A DNA stretch of 64,000 nt from Heracleum sosnowskyi (lineage: Eukaryota; Streptophyta; Magnoliopsida; Apiales; Apiaceae), in assembly GCA_030848705.1 (NCBI GenBank), contig CM061240.1, positions 22,525,001 through 22,589,000 on the forward strand. Reading direction: 5' to 3'. Position 1 is the first letter of the stretch, and each line of letters starts with the position of its first letter. A program made the translations under genes and the position numbers. The notes beneath the pieces were generated by a model. That model had not been told where the DNA came from, did not search any database, and saw only the letters and a list, made by a program, of their open reading frames with translations. Shown piece after piece: positions 11,906 through 22,564 of the stretch.

Positions 11906-12660
11906 TTTTTTTTTTCTATAGAATTCGTACAAATGGGAAATTTAATGTTTTTAAAAGCAAAAATTATAGGAGAAATTCCTGGAAATTGGCTGCTACGAGC
12001 ACGTGCGATGATGGCTGCGACGAGAACCTGATAAGGTGGCTGTTGAAGGAGACGAGTGAGTCAATAGAAGTGGGCCGGGGTTGCAATTTGGTTCATGTGG
12101 TATCAACTTTTTGCTTATTGAGCTTGACTCAGAAGAACAACATGACAACATACGGCCGCCTAAAGAAATACATTATAGTTTCGGTTACATTGATAATAGT
12201 TGAATCATGGCTAAATTAAAAAATACATTTATGCTTCGTGTAAAGTCTAAAATAGTTCAAATTTAATTTTAATAATTCAAAATAGAACATAAAAATTAAA
12301 ACGCGCATAAAGGCTAATAAATTTCAACTTTTTGGTATTTTTTAATATAAAAGAATGTGATACATTTTAATAGGCATTTTATTTTCAAAAGTCTAAAATC
12401 ATATCAACAACATATTATAAATAAATATTTATATTTTTATAATTAAAAAATAATAATAATAATATCTAAATACTAAAATTTATAATAAATATTAAGAATT
12501 ATTCGTGAAAAATATAATTATAAATATTAAAAACATTCGTACATCGAAGAGGTTATAAGTTAGAATTTATAAATATTTAAATTTCAAAGTGCTAATAAAA
12601 GATATGTAAATAGCTACACCGATGGAATTTGACGGTCACAAATAGTGCCCCAAAGTTGCC
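11906..12660. other. Upstream intergenic region of the dioxygenase gene
   Basis: Mostly AT-rich. A 77-residue plus frame at 11986-12219 has no recognisable features. A W-box core TTGAC lies at 12629-12633, about 50 bp before the TATA box, the usual distance for a WRKY-responsive site; whether it is used cannot be told from sequence. Confidence 0.4.
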
Positions 12661-12677
12661 ATTTTACACTCTTTCAG

Positions 12678-12687
12678 TCTATAAATA
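12678..12687 (+). promoter_or_regulatory. TATA box of the dioxygenase gene
   Basis: TCTATAAATA matches the plant TATA consensus. Transcription would begin about 30 bp downstream, near 12710-12720, giving a 5' leader of roughly 50-60 nt before the ATG at 12772. This placement argues against the in-frame ATG at 12700, which would lie at or before the start of the transcript. Confidence 0.7.
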
Positions 12688-12771
12688 CCACAAATTTACA
12701 TGCATTTCAATAACATAGTCCTCTTCCTCTACATCTCCTTAAGTACTTGCTTGCTTCAGAAATCAGAAACA

Positions 12772-13966
12772 ATGGCTCCATCTCCCACTAATGATTACAG
12801 AAATTTTGCAGTAACAAAAGGGCACGGAGTAAAGGGTCTCTCCGATCTCAAGCTCGATGCTTTACCAGAGCAATATATTCAACCTGTGGAGGAGCGATTA
12901 GACATGACAAAAGTCCTGAAGAAAGAGTCCATACCCGTGATTGACATGTCCAATTTGGATGATCCGAATGTGGCTCATCAGATTGCGGCTGCTGCTGAAA
13001 AGTGGGGATTCTTTCAGATTATTAATCATGGAGTCCCCATTGAGGTTCTTGAGAATGTCAAGGAAGCTACACGTAGATTCTTTGCATTGCCTGTGGAGGA
13101 GAAGATCAAGTATACCCAAGAACAGTCTCCTACAAATTCTGTTAGGCTTACAACAAGCTTTCTTCCAAAAGTAGACAAAGTTCTCGAGTGGAAAGATTAC
13201 CTTAGTATCCTTGTTTCTGATGAGAAGTCTTCCGAATTTTGGCCATCTACATGCAAGTAAGTTTATATATTTGTTTTGATTCAGTGTGTGTGCATTGGGG
13301 AACAAGGATCTTTATTTTTCACGACTGTCCTCGCTTGATTTATAGTTCAATGTTTATATGACGTGCGGAATAACAGTTTTATTGCATATGTGTTTTAGGA
13401 ATGATGTAAAGGAATATGTGGAGAAGTCTGAGTTTGTCATGAAGTGGCTGCTAAAAGCCCTGATGAAGGGGTTAAATGTGGACATGGACTCAAAAGAATC
13501 AATTCTAATGGGCTCAACCAGAATCAACCTCAACTATTATCCTGTTTGTCCAAACCCTGAGCTTGCAATTGGAGTGGGACGCCATTCTGACGTCTCCACA
13601 CTCACATTTCTCCTTCAAGACAATGTCGGAGGACTACACATCAGAAAGATGGACACCGATACTTGGATTTTCGTGCCTCCTGTAGAGGGAGCAATAGTAA
13701 TTAACATTGGTGATGCTCTTCAAATCTTGAGTAATGGTAAATACAAAAGTGCTGAGCACTGTGTTGCAGCCAATGGAAACAACGACAGAATTTCGGTGCC
13801 AATCTTTACTAACCCTAGTCCGGATGATATTATTGGCCCGCTACCTGAGCTGCTCAAGAATGGAGAAAAACCAATATACAAACACGTCCTGTATTCGGAT
13901 TATGTGAAACATTTCTACAGGAAATCTCACGATGGGAAGCACACTCTTGATTTCGCAGAGATGTGA
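12772..13966 (+). CDS. 2-oxoglutarate/Fe(II) dioxygenase, feruloyl/p-coumaroyl-CoA ortho-hydroxylase (F6'H/C2'H) family
   Basis: Two exons, 12772-13256 and 13399-13966, join through a GT-AG intron (donor GTAAGT, acceptor TTTTAG) into a 350-residue protein. The N-terminal DIOX_N half (about 50-160) has IPVIDMSNL, WGFFQIINHGVP and EQSPTNSVR. The catalytic 2OG-Fe(II) domain (about 200-300) has NYYP (208-211), the iron ligands His224, Asp226 and His282, and the 2-oxoglutarate-binding pair Arg292-x-Ser294. Overall similarity is to plant enzymes that hydroxylate the ortho position of feruloyl- or p-coumaroyl-CoA in the cytosol, giving scopoletin or umbelliferone precursors. It is slightly shorter than the roughly 360 residues usual for the family, chiefly around 126-150. 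No stop, frameshift or lost ligand is visible, so it looks functional. Which CoA ester is preferred cannot be read from sequence; a related dioxygenase subfamily is the main alternative. Confidence 0.9.
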
Positions 13967-14139
13967 TTGGTTGTCATATTGGAAACGTGGTGGGTTTATT
14001 TAATATTTAAATAAGATACAAATATATATATATTAGAAGTAGAATACACTTGTATTGTTTTATTTAAGAGGTGATGCTATGTGCTCTCTACGGAGACACT
14101 TTTATTGTTTATGTACAACTAGTTGAAAAAGCCGCGCTT

Positions 14140-14800
14140 AATATTTTTTTTTTAAAACTCTATCAATTAAATTACGAAAATTACTCGGTACTCGCTAATA
14201 AGCCGTCCTCCCGTGAAACACACTTTTCTTTTTAATATCAAAATCTCAAATTTAATATATTGAATATATACTTGTCTTATATATTAATTTTTATGTTACA
14301 ATACTCATTTCTATTGAGCCACTCTTTCGTTGAAAAAACACCTATACAACTTTACATATTCTACTTCAAATAAAACTTCTTTTCTTTTTAATATCAAAAT
14401 CTCAAATTTAATATATTGAATATATGTTTGTCTTATATATTAATTTTTATGTTACCATAGACATCTTTCGTTAAAAAAACACCTATATAACTTTAGATAT
14501 TATACTTCAAATAGAACTTTTAGTTACGTATTAAAAACACTTATTCTACTTTCAATAGAACTTTTAATTGCAAGTACTTCTTTTATATCTGAACCTCTAT
14601 AAATTGACATCTATTATACTTTAAATAGAACTTTACAAGTATTTCTTTTACATTTGAACTCTTCCCCTCTACAAATTCAAACACTCATTCTACTTCAAAT
14701 AGAACTTTTAATTATATGTCTTCGCTATAAATTCGAACTCTTCTTCTCAATAAATTCGAACACCTATTCTACTTCTACTATGTTAAAGGGTATTTTTTGA
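14140..14800. repeat. Degenerate tandem repeats downstream of the dioxygenase gene
   Basis: A block beginning CTTTTTAATATCAAAATCTC occurs at about 14227 and again at about 14388, a spacing near 161 bp. After 14500 a shorter motif, TATTCTACTTCAAATAGAAC with variants, recurs every 60-80 bp to 14770. A GC-rich patch with GCGGCGGCGG and GTGTGTGTGCGC follows at about 14860-14910. No gene is seen. Confidence 0.6.
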
Positions 14801-15005
14801 TTTATTAGTATTTAAAATTCGCCCAAATCACCCTTCGAGTCGAGTCGTGTCGTGACATGGCGAGGCGAGGCTGCGGCGGCGGCGCGGGTGTGTGTGCGCA
14901 CGTGAGGCACTTAATAACATCATGCACACCCACATGCCTTAGTAGTTGTCTCAAACTTTTCATTTTCTAACAATCGTATATCAAAACATTGTAGTTCCAC
15001 TACAC

Positions 15006-15560
15006 CAAAAACGGGCTTTTTCTACCGTCGAATAGGTAGAAAAAGGCCCGAAATCGGTAGGAAATGGGTCATTTCCTACCAACCCGCGTTGGTAGGAATT
15101 ACTTAAGTCGGAAATGTCATTGGTGGGAAATGCTACTGAGTTGGTCAATGGGGACCCCACATGCTGAGGTGGACTGCCACATGGCAGGGACCCATGTGCC
15201 AACATGGATGCTGACGTGGCATGGGACCCATCCACGTCAGTTGAAATGTCAGATGCCACGTGGGTGTCCATCCAAGTCAGCTGACTCGTGGCATGCCATG
15301 TGGAATTTGTGAAAATTCTGCCCACCCATTTCCTACCGAGCATCCCTGAGCACATTGGTAGAAATTATTTCAGAATGCATGTAGAATGCCATTTCCTACC
15401 GACCATTTCCTACTGTCCTTGTTAGCATTTCCTACCAACCAATTCCTACCGTCCTTACCAAACTGTAGGAAATGCCCCATAGTTGGTAGGAAATGAGGGG
15501 TTTTCGAATGGTATGGACGGTAGGAAATAGCATGAAGATGGTAGGAATTACTGGACATTT
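15006..15560. repeat. Left subterminal repeat array of the CACTA element
   Basis: Many copies of GGTAGGAAATG / CATTTCCTACC and GGTAGGAATT occur in both orientations, several forming hairpins (for example 15057-15081). A middle block (about 15150-15305) carries repeated TGCCACGTGG/CCACGTCAG-like elements containing ACGT cores. In En/Spm such arrays bind the element-encoded regulatory protein; that role is by analogy. Confidence 0.85.
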
Positions 15561-15973
15561 TTTTTTGGTTTTTTGTTTCCCTGGCTAATTATACAATTCG
15601 TACTAGCAAAAAAAAATTTAATACCAAGAACACCAACATCTTATAGCAAAAACACTTAAATAACCAAAACAACTATCAATTACATAAAAGGCCCATGACC
15701 AAAGTAAACATCCATTACATTAAACCAACATCTTATCAACTGACTTAACCATCCTTATCACACCATAATATATCCCATTGTCTTCTCCAACACCTTATCA
15801 AATTCTCACTACATAAAATGACCAATTCTTCTTCAACACCTTCAACGAACCAATACTCTCAAGTACCATCAACATTAAGAAAAAGTACCAAAACGACCAC
15901 AAAATTCAATAAAGTTATAAGTATCACCAGCAAAAGTCAATTAAAAGCATAATTGACATTACGAAAGTCTTAA

Positions 15974-18258
15974 CTAATCAGCACCGGTGTCGGGATCAGT
16001 GTCGGAGCCCTGACCTTCATCTTGGCTAGCAGCCTCATCATTGTCCTCATCGTCGTCCTCATCATTGTCCCTGTTATCTTCATCTTCACCAACAATGTTT
16101 TCTTGGGCATTCTCTTCATCAACATTATCCTCATTACCTTCATTACACTCGTCGTCGCCGATGTCCTGATCACTTTCTTCCGTGTAGTCCGCTTCATCCA
16201 AAGAAGCCTCGATATCTCCCTCCTCCTCAACATCCTACAATTTAAGTAAAACAAAAAAGTTTATAGGGTTGGCAATGCATAAATGAATGAATGCTAAAAT
16301 TATAAAGATAACATGATTATAAAATAAAACTACCTGTTTATACTTATTGAACATGTCAGTGACAATGTCTTTAACAAGATGCACAACTTCCTGGGAGATT
16401 AGTTGCGAAAACTGACTTCTACCAGCCGGATCGCCAAGACTCAATGCCGCCTCAGTCAAGCTCTCAATTTCCTCATCATTGATCTTTCTCTGGTAAGCAT
16501 CTGGATTGTTCTTCAAAATATCGAGCACCCCGGAAACAATCTTCTTGAAAGTATCGTTTGGGATGTTGCGTCGAGCAGAGGTAGATGACTCTCCCATCGA
16601 AGAGCCTGCATCATTGGTGATCCGCTTCTGGTAAATGTGTGCCATGTCTTGCAGGAGTTGACGAGCCGGAACACGGGGATAACCAATCAGCCTATTCCTT
16701 TTTGGCTTGCTCAGCCCTGGTGCCGTGGCTTGCAACCACCAGTCAAATGGTTCCAAGGTGCCTTCAAGTTGGGTTTGATCAACCCCATTCTCGTTTAAGA
16801 TCGATGCATAGCGAGACTGAAACAAATATTACCAATACGTTATTACATTAAAAATGGATAAAATATTTAAATTAAAAATATGTAGCAAATTAGAACAAAC
16901 AAACATATATTGTTTACAACTAAAATTCTTACAGCGATATCCATGGCTGCTGCACAGGTGTACTCACGCGGCCTTCCATTCTCGTCAAGTTCTGAACCAA
17001 CTCGAGTATGAGTTTTATCCCAAACTTCAAGGCGCGTTGGCTTTTTTCCAGCTCTCTCCTCCTTCATTATCTGAGAACAATGCAAGCAAGAGTATTTTTA
17101 ATAGTCGAAGGTTGATAAAACATCAAAAAAAGGATACTAATTTAACAATTAAAAAAAATACTACCTCCTCAACTTCCTGAAATGGTCTTGCACCTGAGCT
17201 ATGAAAGTTCTTCACTCTATCCCTATTATCAATCCCCGCTTGCGATCTCTGTTAATGGGTTTCTGATTTCCAATATGCCAGCAATCCTTCCCAAAATTCA
17301 CTATTAAAGTATGATGGACACAATTCTTCCAACGACTTTCCAGTCTTCTTTGCCTTCTCATTAACTCTTACCTTTTCTGCATACAATGTTCTCTTGCAGA
17401 CTGCCTTGATGTATTCGATTACAATCGCATCGGATTGTGACCGACTTTGACCTTTTTTGTGCCTAAAGTACAACTGCAATAAATACATTTATATGTCAAA
17501 TTATGATTAAAATTTATCATACACGCTAATCATGGAAAAATACATAAAATAAGCTAGTGTGGATACATACATGAAAGTGATCCAAAACCTGTTTTGGAAA
17601 TTCGGGATGCTTATCCTCCAAATCAGTCCACGTGTAGGCCCCCGTCGGCCAAAATCCACGTAGTGTACCCAAGATCGTCTTCTTCGCACAATTACTCCTA
17701 ATACTATAAATTAATATATGTATACATAATCATTAATATCGTAATTATATATGCACAATCTTACTATTACAATTGTCTTTGTGTAATGAATAACAAATAA
17801 AACTATCACATGATTAATTAACTAAAAAATGAATAACTTACATTCCCTTTGAAATGTCTATGTGAGTCATAAGTGGTGGAACAGCCGCGGTGAACAATCC
17901 TTGAGAGTTTGATCTTGGCTTTGGTTCCCTCCATTTAACATCTTCCTCCCTTGTCATATTGCCATAACTTTCTTTGAATACTTGTATCCTCTGCCTCCTT
18001 GTCATGACCTTCTTCCTCTTACCCTTGCGCTTGTCAATCTTCTTCTTAGGCGCCAAACTCACAATGGCCTTGTCCTTGTCCTGTTTGTTTGAAACTTTCT
18101 TGCCCTTGTCCTGTTTTTCGGAAACTTTCTTGCCCTTGTCCTGTTTTTCGAAAACATGTATGTCCTTGCTATTCTTTTTTGATACTTGCTTCCCGTTATT
18201 TCCGTTGTCCTTATCGCTGCTCTTTTGCGGTGCCTTGCCCTTAGTTCTTGCTATGACA
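15974..18258 (-). pseudogene. Transposase_24 (Ptta/En/Spm) family gene, six readable exons
   Basis: Six exons with consensus splice sites can be read on the minus strand: 18258-17842, 17703-17571, 17473-17165, 17070-16933, 16816-16334 and 16234-15974. All join in frame and give about 580 residues without an identified first exon. The order is a Lys-rich repeat region (KQDKGKKVS units), a basic stretch, a central domain with CAKKTILGTLRGFWPTGAYTW, the block KKPTRLEVWDKTHTR typical of Transposase_24 proteins, and a strongly acidic tail (TEESDQDIGDDECNEG onward). One in-frame stop lies in exon three (TAA where CAA fits, near 17252). The family is the second protein of plant CACTA elements, thought to bind DNA at subterminal repeats. 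Splice-site preservation suggests recent activity. Confidence 0.75.
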
Positions 18259-19250
18259 CTAAGATCACAATTAAATAAAAATTTGTTAGTAACGCTTATG
18301 GTTACATAAATTCAAACATAAAAGTATAAGTTCCTAATTAAGTTGGATCTTTATTCTTTCACAATAAGTGATGAAGACTTCAAACCCAAATCAACACATT
18401 ATTAATATACACATCCACACACATAATTCATAATCAAGCCCATTTATTAAGAAATCACACACATTGAAATTGATTCATTTATTTAGTGAACTAACTTCAA
18501 ACCCGAATCAAACACAAGCAACCCCACCAACACATTATCTGGAAACCGAGAGACCACAAGCATATAGTACACTCACACGCAATATACACACACAATACAT
18601 TAAGAAATCAAACAATACACAGAAACACACATGAATTAGTCATGAAACAGGTTAGAACAGATATATGAAAACATTGCCCATTATACAAAACAAATGTAAA
18701 CCTACAATACGATCACGTAAGTCGCACGTAAACACAAACACACACATAACCCTCAAAAAACAGTACAAATCAGAGATACAAACATAATACGCACACCCAC
18801 ACACATAATTCATAATATGAGCAAATTAACAACAATTTCACACACCCACACCCGCAACCACATACATACACACATCTATACAGATTTATATGAGGGTTTT
18901 ATAAACAAATCTTAACAAATTTATATAAGGGTTTTATACATATTAACAAAAAACAAGAAAAAACAAATAACAAAAGAGAAAATCATGGGTTTGTATAAAA
19001 GAGGGTTTATATACACAAGAAAAAGAGGGTTTATACAAAAGAGGATTTTATACATGCATAAAAAACAAGAAAAAACAAGAAATCGACAAAGAGAGAGAGA
19101 GAGAGAGAATCAAGGGTTTACCCAAAAGATGAAGTCGAGTGAAGAAATCGACTTGTTAAAGAGAGAAATCGCATTGAAATCACCTTGAAACAGAGAGAGA
19201 GACTGATAAGTCGAAAAAGAAATGAAAATATGGGGGAAAGTGATCGGATT
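18259..19250. other. Non-coding 5' part of the CACTA element
   Basis: The region upstream of the first readable exon is rich in CA runs (ACACACACAC types near 18580-18860), holds a GAGAGA microsatellite (about 19090-19110) and repeated AAGAGGGTTTATAC units (18980-19045). The missing first exon and promoter of the Transposase_24 gene should lie here; I could not place the start codon. Confidence 0.5.
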
Positions 19251-19463
19251 ATAAACTAATTACACATTTCCTTCCGTACATCTCCAATTCTTACCGTTAA
19301 GAGCCATTTCCTACTGCATGTTGGTAGGTTATCAGTTTGGGTGGAATTTTAATTTTTTCGTGAAATTTGGGCGCCATTTGCAAAACAAAAAAATGGGCTC
19401 CCACATGCTCATCGTGAATGCACAACATCCCAACCACTCTACCAAGGTGTTTCTTGTGTAGTG

Positions 19464-20190
19464 TGGTCATTAAAAATTATATGACCACTCCACATTATTT
19501 TATACTTTTTCATTAAAAAATAATTACAAATGACCTTCAAAAATTATAATATTTGGCATACATGATTAATTCATAGTGATACTGAGATTTGTACGGTTGG
19601 ATAGTTAAAAATTATTTTTTTTTTAAAATGAACCAATACAATCACATCAAATCATAGTGCCTATTTTGTAGTGATTCCTTATAAAATCACATCAAATCAA
19701 TTTTAAAAATCACAATTTTTTGTACACGCGACTAATGTGTAGTGATTTTGAGATCCGTACGGTTGGATCGTTCATATATATATATTTTTTAAAAGAAGGT
19801 CCAACCCTAGACTTATCCCTAAATCTTAACTCTAAACAACAACACTTAATCGTGGAAGTTCAATTATTGAAGAGTGTGAATTTCTTTTGTTTTTTTTAAT
19901 AAATTGTAAATGTCATTTTGTTTATGTAACTTCATGCTATAACATACAATATGTCTAAAAAAATAAATTAAAAAATTTAGAATTGATTTTGTAATAATTA
20001 ATTATTTATTTGAAAACCATTTATCATTGTAAAATCATTGCAAATGGAGTTTAAAAAATTTTATTCTTTGCATACATGATGTAATTTTAGTGATAGTGAT
20101 ATCCGTACGGTTGGCTCATCGAATTGTTTTTTTTTGAAAAATATATGTCTAACCCTAGCTAACCCCTAAATTTTAAATTGTATTTTAAAA
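19464..20190. repeat. Three-copy dispersed repeat between the CACTA pieces
   Basis: A block containing TAGTGATANTGAGATCCGTACGGTTGGAT recurs at about 19575-19605, 19737-19768 and 20090-20118, each followed at a distance by CTAACCCCTAAATTTTA-like sequence. It begins with the inverted pair TGGTCAT...ATGACCA just after the CACTA terminus. No protein frame is seen. Confidence 0.6.
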
Positions 20191-20194
20191 TTAA

Positions 20195-20590
20195 TTAATA
20201 AATGGAAGGCGGTAGGAATTGCTCATAACGGTAGGAAATAGTGTTAATATATCCTACCGTCGTGCGGTAGAAAATGAGTTTAGGCGCCATTTTTGAAATT
20301 TTCGTAAAATTTTGGGCGCCATTTTTGAAATGATATTTGATGGTAGGTTTTAAATCAGATGGCAATGTAAATGTTATTTCCTGCCAATTATTTCCTACCA
20401 TTCAGGTTGCCATTTCCTACCAAGTATTTCCTACCGTCCTTACCATACAGTAGGAAATAGGCCATATGCGGTAGGAATTGCTAATTTTTGAATGGTAAGG
20501 ACGGTAGGAAATGTCCAAATTGGTAGGAATTACTGGTTTTTGAATGGTAAGGATGGTAGGAAATGTCCAAAATGGTAGGAATTAATGGAT
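20195..20590. repeat. CACTA subterminal repeat array
   Basis: At least eight copies of GGTAGGAAAT or GGTAGGAATT and their inverses occur here, including a direct duplication of ATGGTAAGGA-GGTAGGAAATGTCCAA (about 20490-20580). It lies directly downstream of the TNP2 gene end, matching the position of the array after the Transposase_24 gene. Confidence 0.8.
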
Positions 20591-20745
20591 TTTTGACATA
20601 TTGTTCTTTTACTTGTTTTTGTACATATCTAGATTCAATATTTTGCAAGAAAAGAATTAAAATAAAATTTGCTAACTAAAAGCATAAAATAACATTTAAT
20701 TAAGAATAAGAGTATTGCAAATAAATGTTTGGACTACAATAGAAA

Positions 20746-22564
20746 CTAGTCAATATCTTCGTAACCATCCGTCTCGTAATCTTCATCTTCTTCACCTTCC
20801 TCTTCTTTTTCTTCACCTTCTTCTTCTTCTTCTTCTTCTTCTTCATACTCTTCTTCTTCATATTCTTCTTCTTCTTCCTCTTCATCAACATTTTGATCTC
20901 TTACAATTCGAATTGGCTCATATTGTGCAAAATCAATAAAAAATGAGGAGGTCGATGCATTCGATACATTCTCTTGGTAGGCTTCGTCATTTGGTTTATT
21001 AGTAGTTTCATCAATCGGACGATTTTTACAATTAACCACCGTATAAATATTACTCTGAGGGTTCAATACACTACACGCATAGTATACTTGAATCGTTTGG
21101 CTTGCCAAAACAAAAACCTCATTCGACCTCAAACTTGATTTTATATCAATGGTCACAACTCGATTTTTATCAACTTGAACCCCATTTCCAAAACTATCAA
21201 ACCAATGACATTTGAACAAATATACAAAATTCCCTCCCCTATATACAAGTTTTATTATGTCTTCTATTTGACCATAATAATTAGTAAGTGCATCATTATG
21301 AGAAGTACCTTTGACAAGAACACCGTCATTAATATGAAACTTGTATCTGTTGACCGTGCAACTATGAAATGAGACAATATTGCGCATAGGTACATGAATC
21401 AAGTTCTTGAAGAGCAAGCGTTTGGCATTGTCATTCTCAATCTAATAAATCATAAGAATGTATCAAATACAAGTATAATTGACTATATCAAATACAAGTA
21501 CACAAATATTAAATTTACCACTATACCTTTTGATGAAACCAATGTTTAAATTCGGACTTTTGAAGTGATTCTAATTGCTCATTTGACACGCCCGGAAAAA
21601 CTTCACGTACACGGGCATCATATTCCCTGAAAATAAATGAATTTAAATAAAATGAGTATAAATTAGTGTGAATTATTAAAATACATAAGGTGTAAAGTTA
21701 ACTATACCGAATATATGGTTGAACTTCCGGCATGTTTAAAAGTATGTATTATTCGACAATCTTCAAATCATTATCATTCAAGTACCCATTGACTTCTTTC
21801 TTACAAGTCTTAATCGGATATCTAAAAACTTCTAAAATAGATTCTTCTCGTGCATCAATCACAATTTCATTACGACGCACAACATTATGAACCGTATCTA
21901 TGGTGGAACGAAAGTAGAATGAGAAAAAGTTGACCATCTCTTCCTCAACATATTTCTCCGCAGTTGAACCTTCCACTCATGCCTTGTTTTTTACTTTATC
22001 TTTCATGAATTTCAACAACCTCTCAAAAGGATACATCCATCGATAGTACACCGTTCCTCCAAGCCTACATTCTTCAACCAAGTGTAAGAGTAAGTGCTCC
22101 ATTATATCAAAGAAACTAGCTGGAAATATAGTCTCAAGCACACACATTGTCCTTTTTATGGATTCCTCTAAAGAATCCAAATCCTTGCGTAGTAAAATCG
22201 ATAAGCAAAGATCGAGGAAGAAATTTGAGAGGGCCGAGAGAGAATCCAAAATATAAGATGGCAAAAATTCACGAAAAGCAATAGGCATTAATTTTTGCAT
22301 AAAAATATGACAATCATGTGATTTAAAACCCGTGATTCTTAAAGTATCCCATTTGATGCAACAGGATATGTTTGAAGCACATCCAACTGGAAGTTTTAGT
22401 GTCGAAATCCAATTGCACAAAAGTCGAAGTTGAGGCCTAGTAAGTGTGTATGGTGCTTTCGGTTTCACTCCATTTTCATGAAGCCACAAATCGGGCCTTT
22501 TTCCTAGGAGCTTGCAATCCTTTCTTGCATTTGTGTGATCTTTACTCTTCTTCCTATCATCCAC
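20746..22564 (-). pseudogene. CACTA transposase C-terminal half (DUF4218 and DUF4216)
   Basis: The frame at 21977-22564 has the DUF4218 pattern (FKSHDCHIFMQKLMP, FFLDLC, LETIFPASFFDIMEHLLLHL, YYRWMYPFERLL, VKNKA). It is cut by one in-frame TGA and continues at 21749-21976. The last exon, 20746-21417, matches DUF4216 (HNDALTNYYGQIEDIIKLVY, VYLFKCHWFDSFGNGVQVD) and ends in a long Glu tract encoded by a TTC-rich microsatellite (about 20770-20885). These domains normally follow TNP2 in a single CACTA transposase. The frame breaks mean a full protein cannot be made without correction. Confidence 0.85.

Larger units (their letters stand above)
14998..19463 (-). mobile_element. CACTA (En/Spm) transposon carrying a Transposase_24 gene
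   Basis: The left end reads CACTACACCAAAAAC and the right end, in reverse, CACTACACAAGAAAC (13 of 15 identical), the canonical CACTA terminus. Subterminal arrays of GGTAGGAAAT and its inverse lie inside both ends (15006-15560 and about 19260-19335). One gene runs on the minus strand. The 3-bp flanks (TTC left, TGG right) do not match, so either the element has rearranged or its true partner end is elsewhere. TNP2, the catalytic transposase of CACTA elements, is absent here but present in the neighbouring segment. Confidence 0.8.

Noticed and set aside
12700..12771. Upstream in-frame ATG extending the dioxygenase by 24 residues
   Set aside because: It lies only about 15 bp after the TATA box, so it would be at or before the transcript start; the ATG at 12772 gives the usual family N-terminus.
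14115..14160. Possible Helitron 3' end on the minus strand (ACTAGTTGAAAAAGCCGCGC)
   Set aside because: No hairpin stem can be formed next to it and no partner 5' end was found.
20700..20939. Leu/His-rich and Lys-rich frames near 20700-20940
   Set aside because: They are other frames of the TTC-rich microsatellite that encodes the acidic tail of the CACTA transposase.
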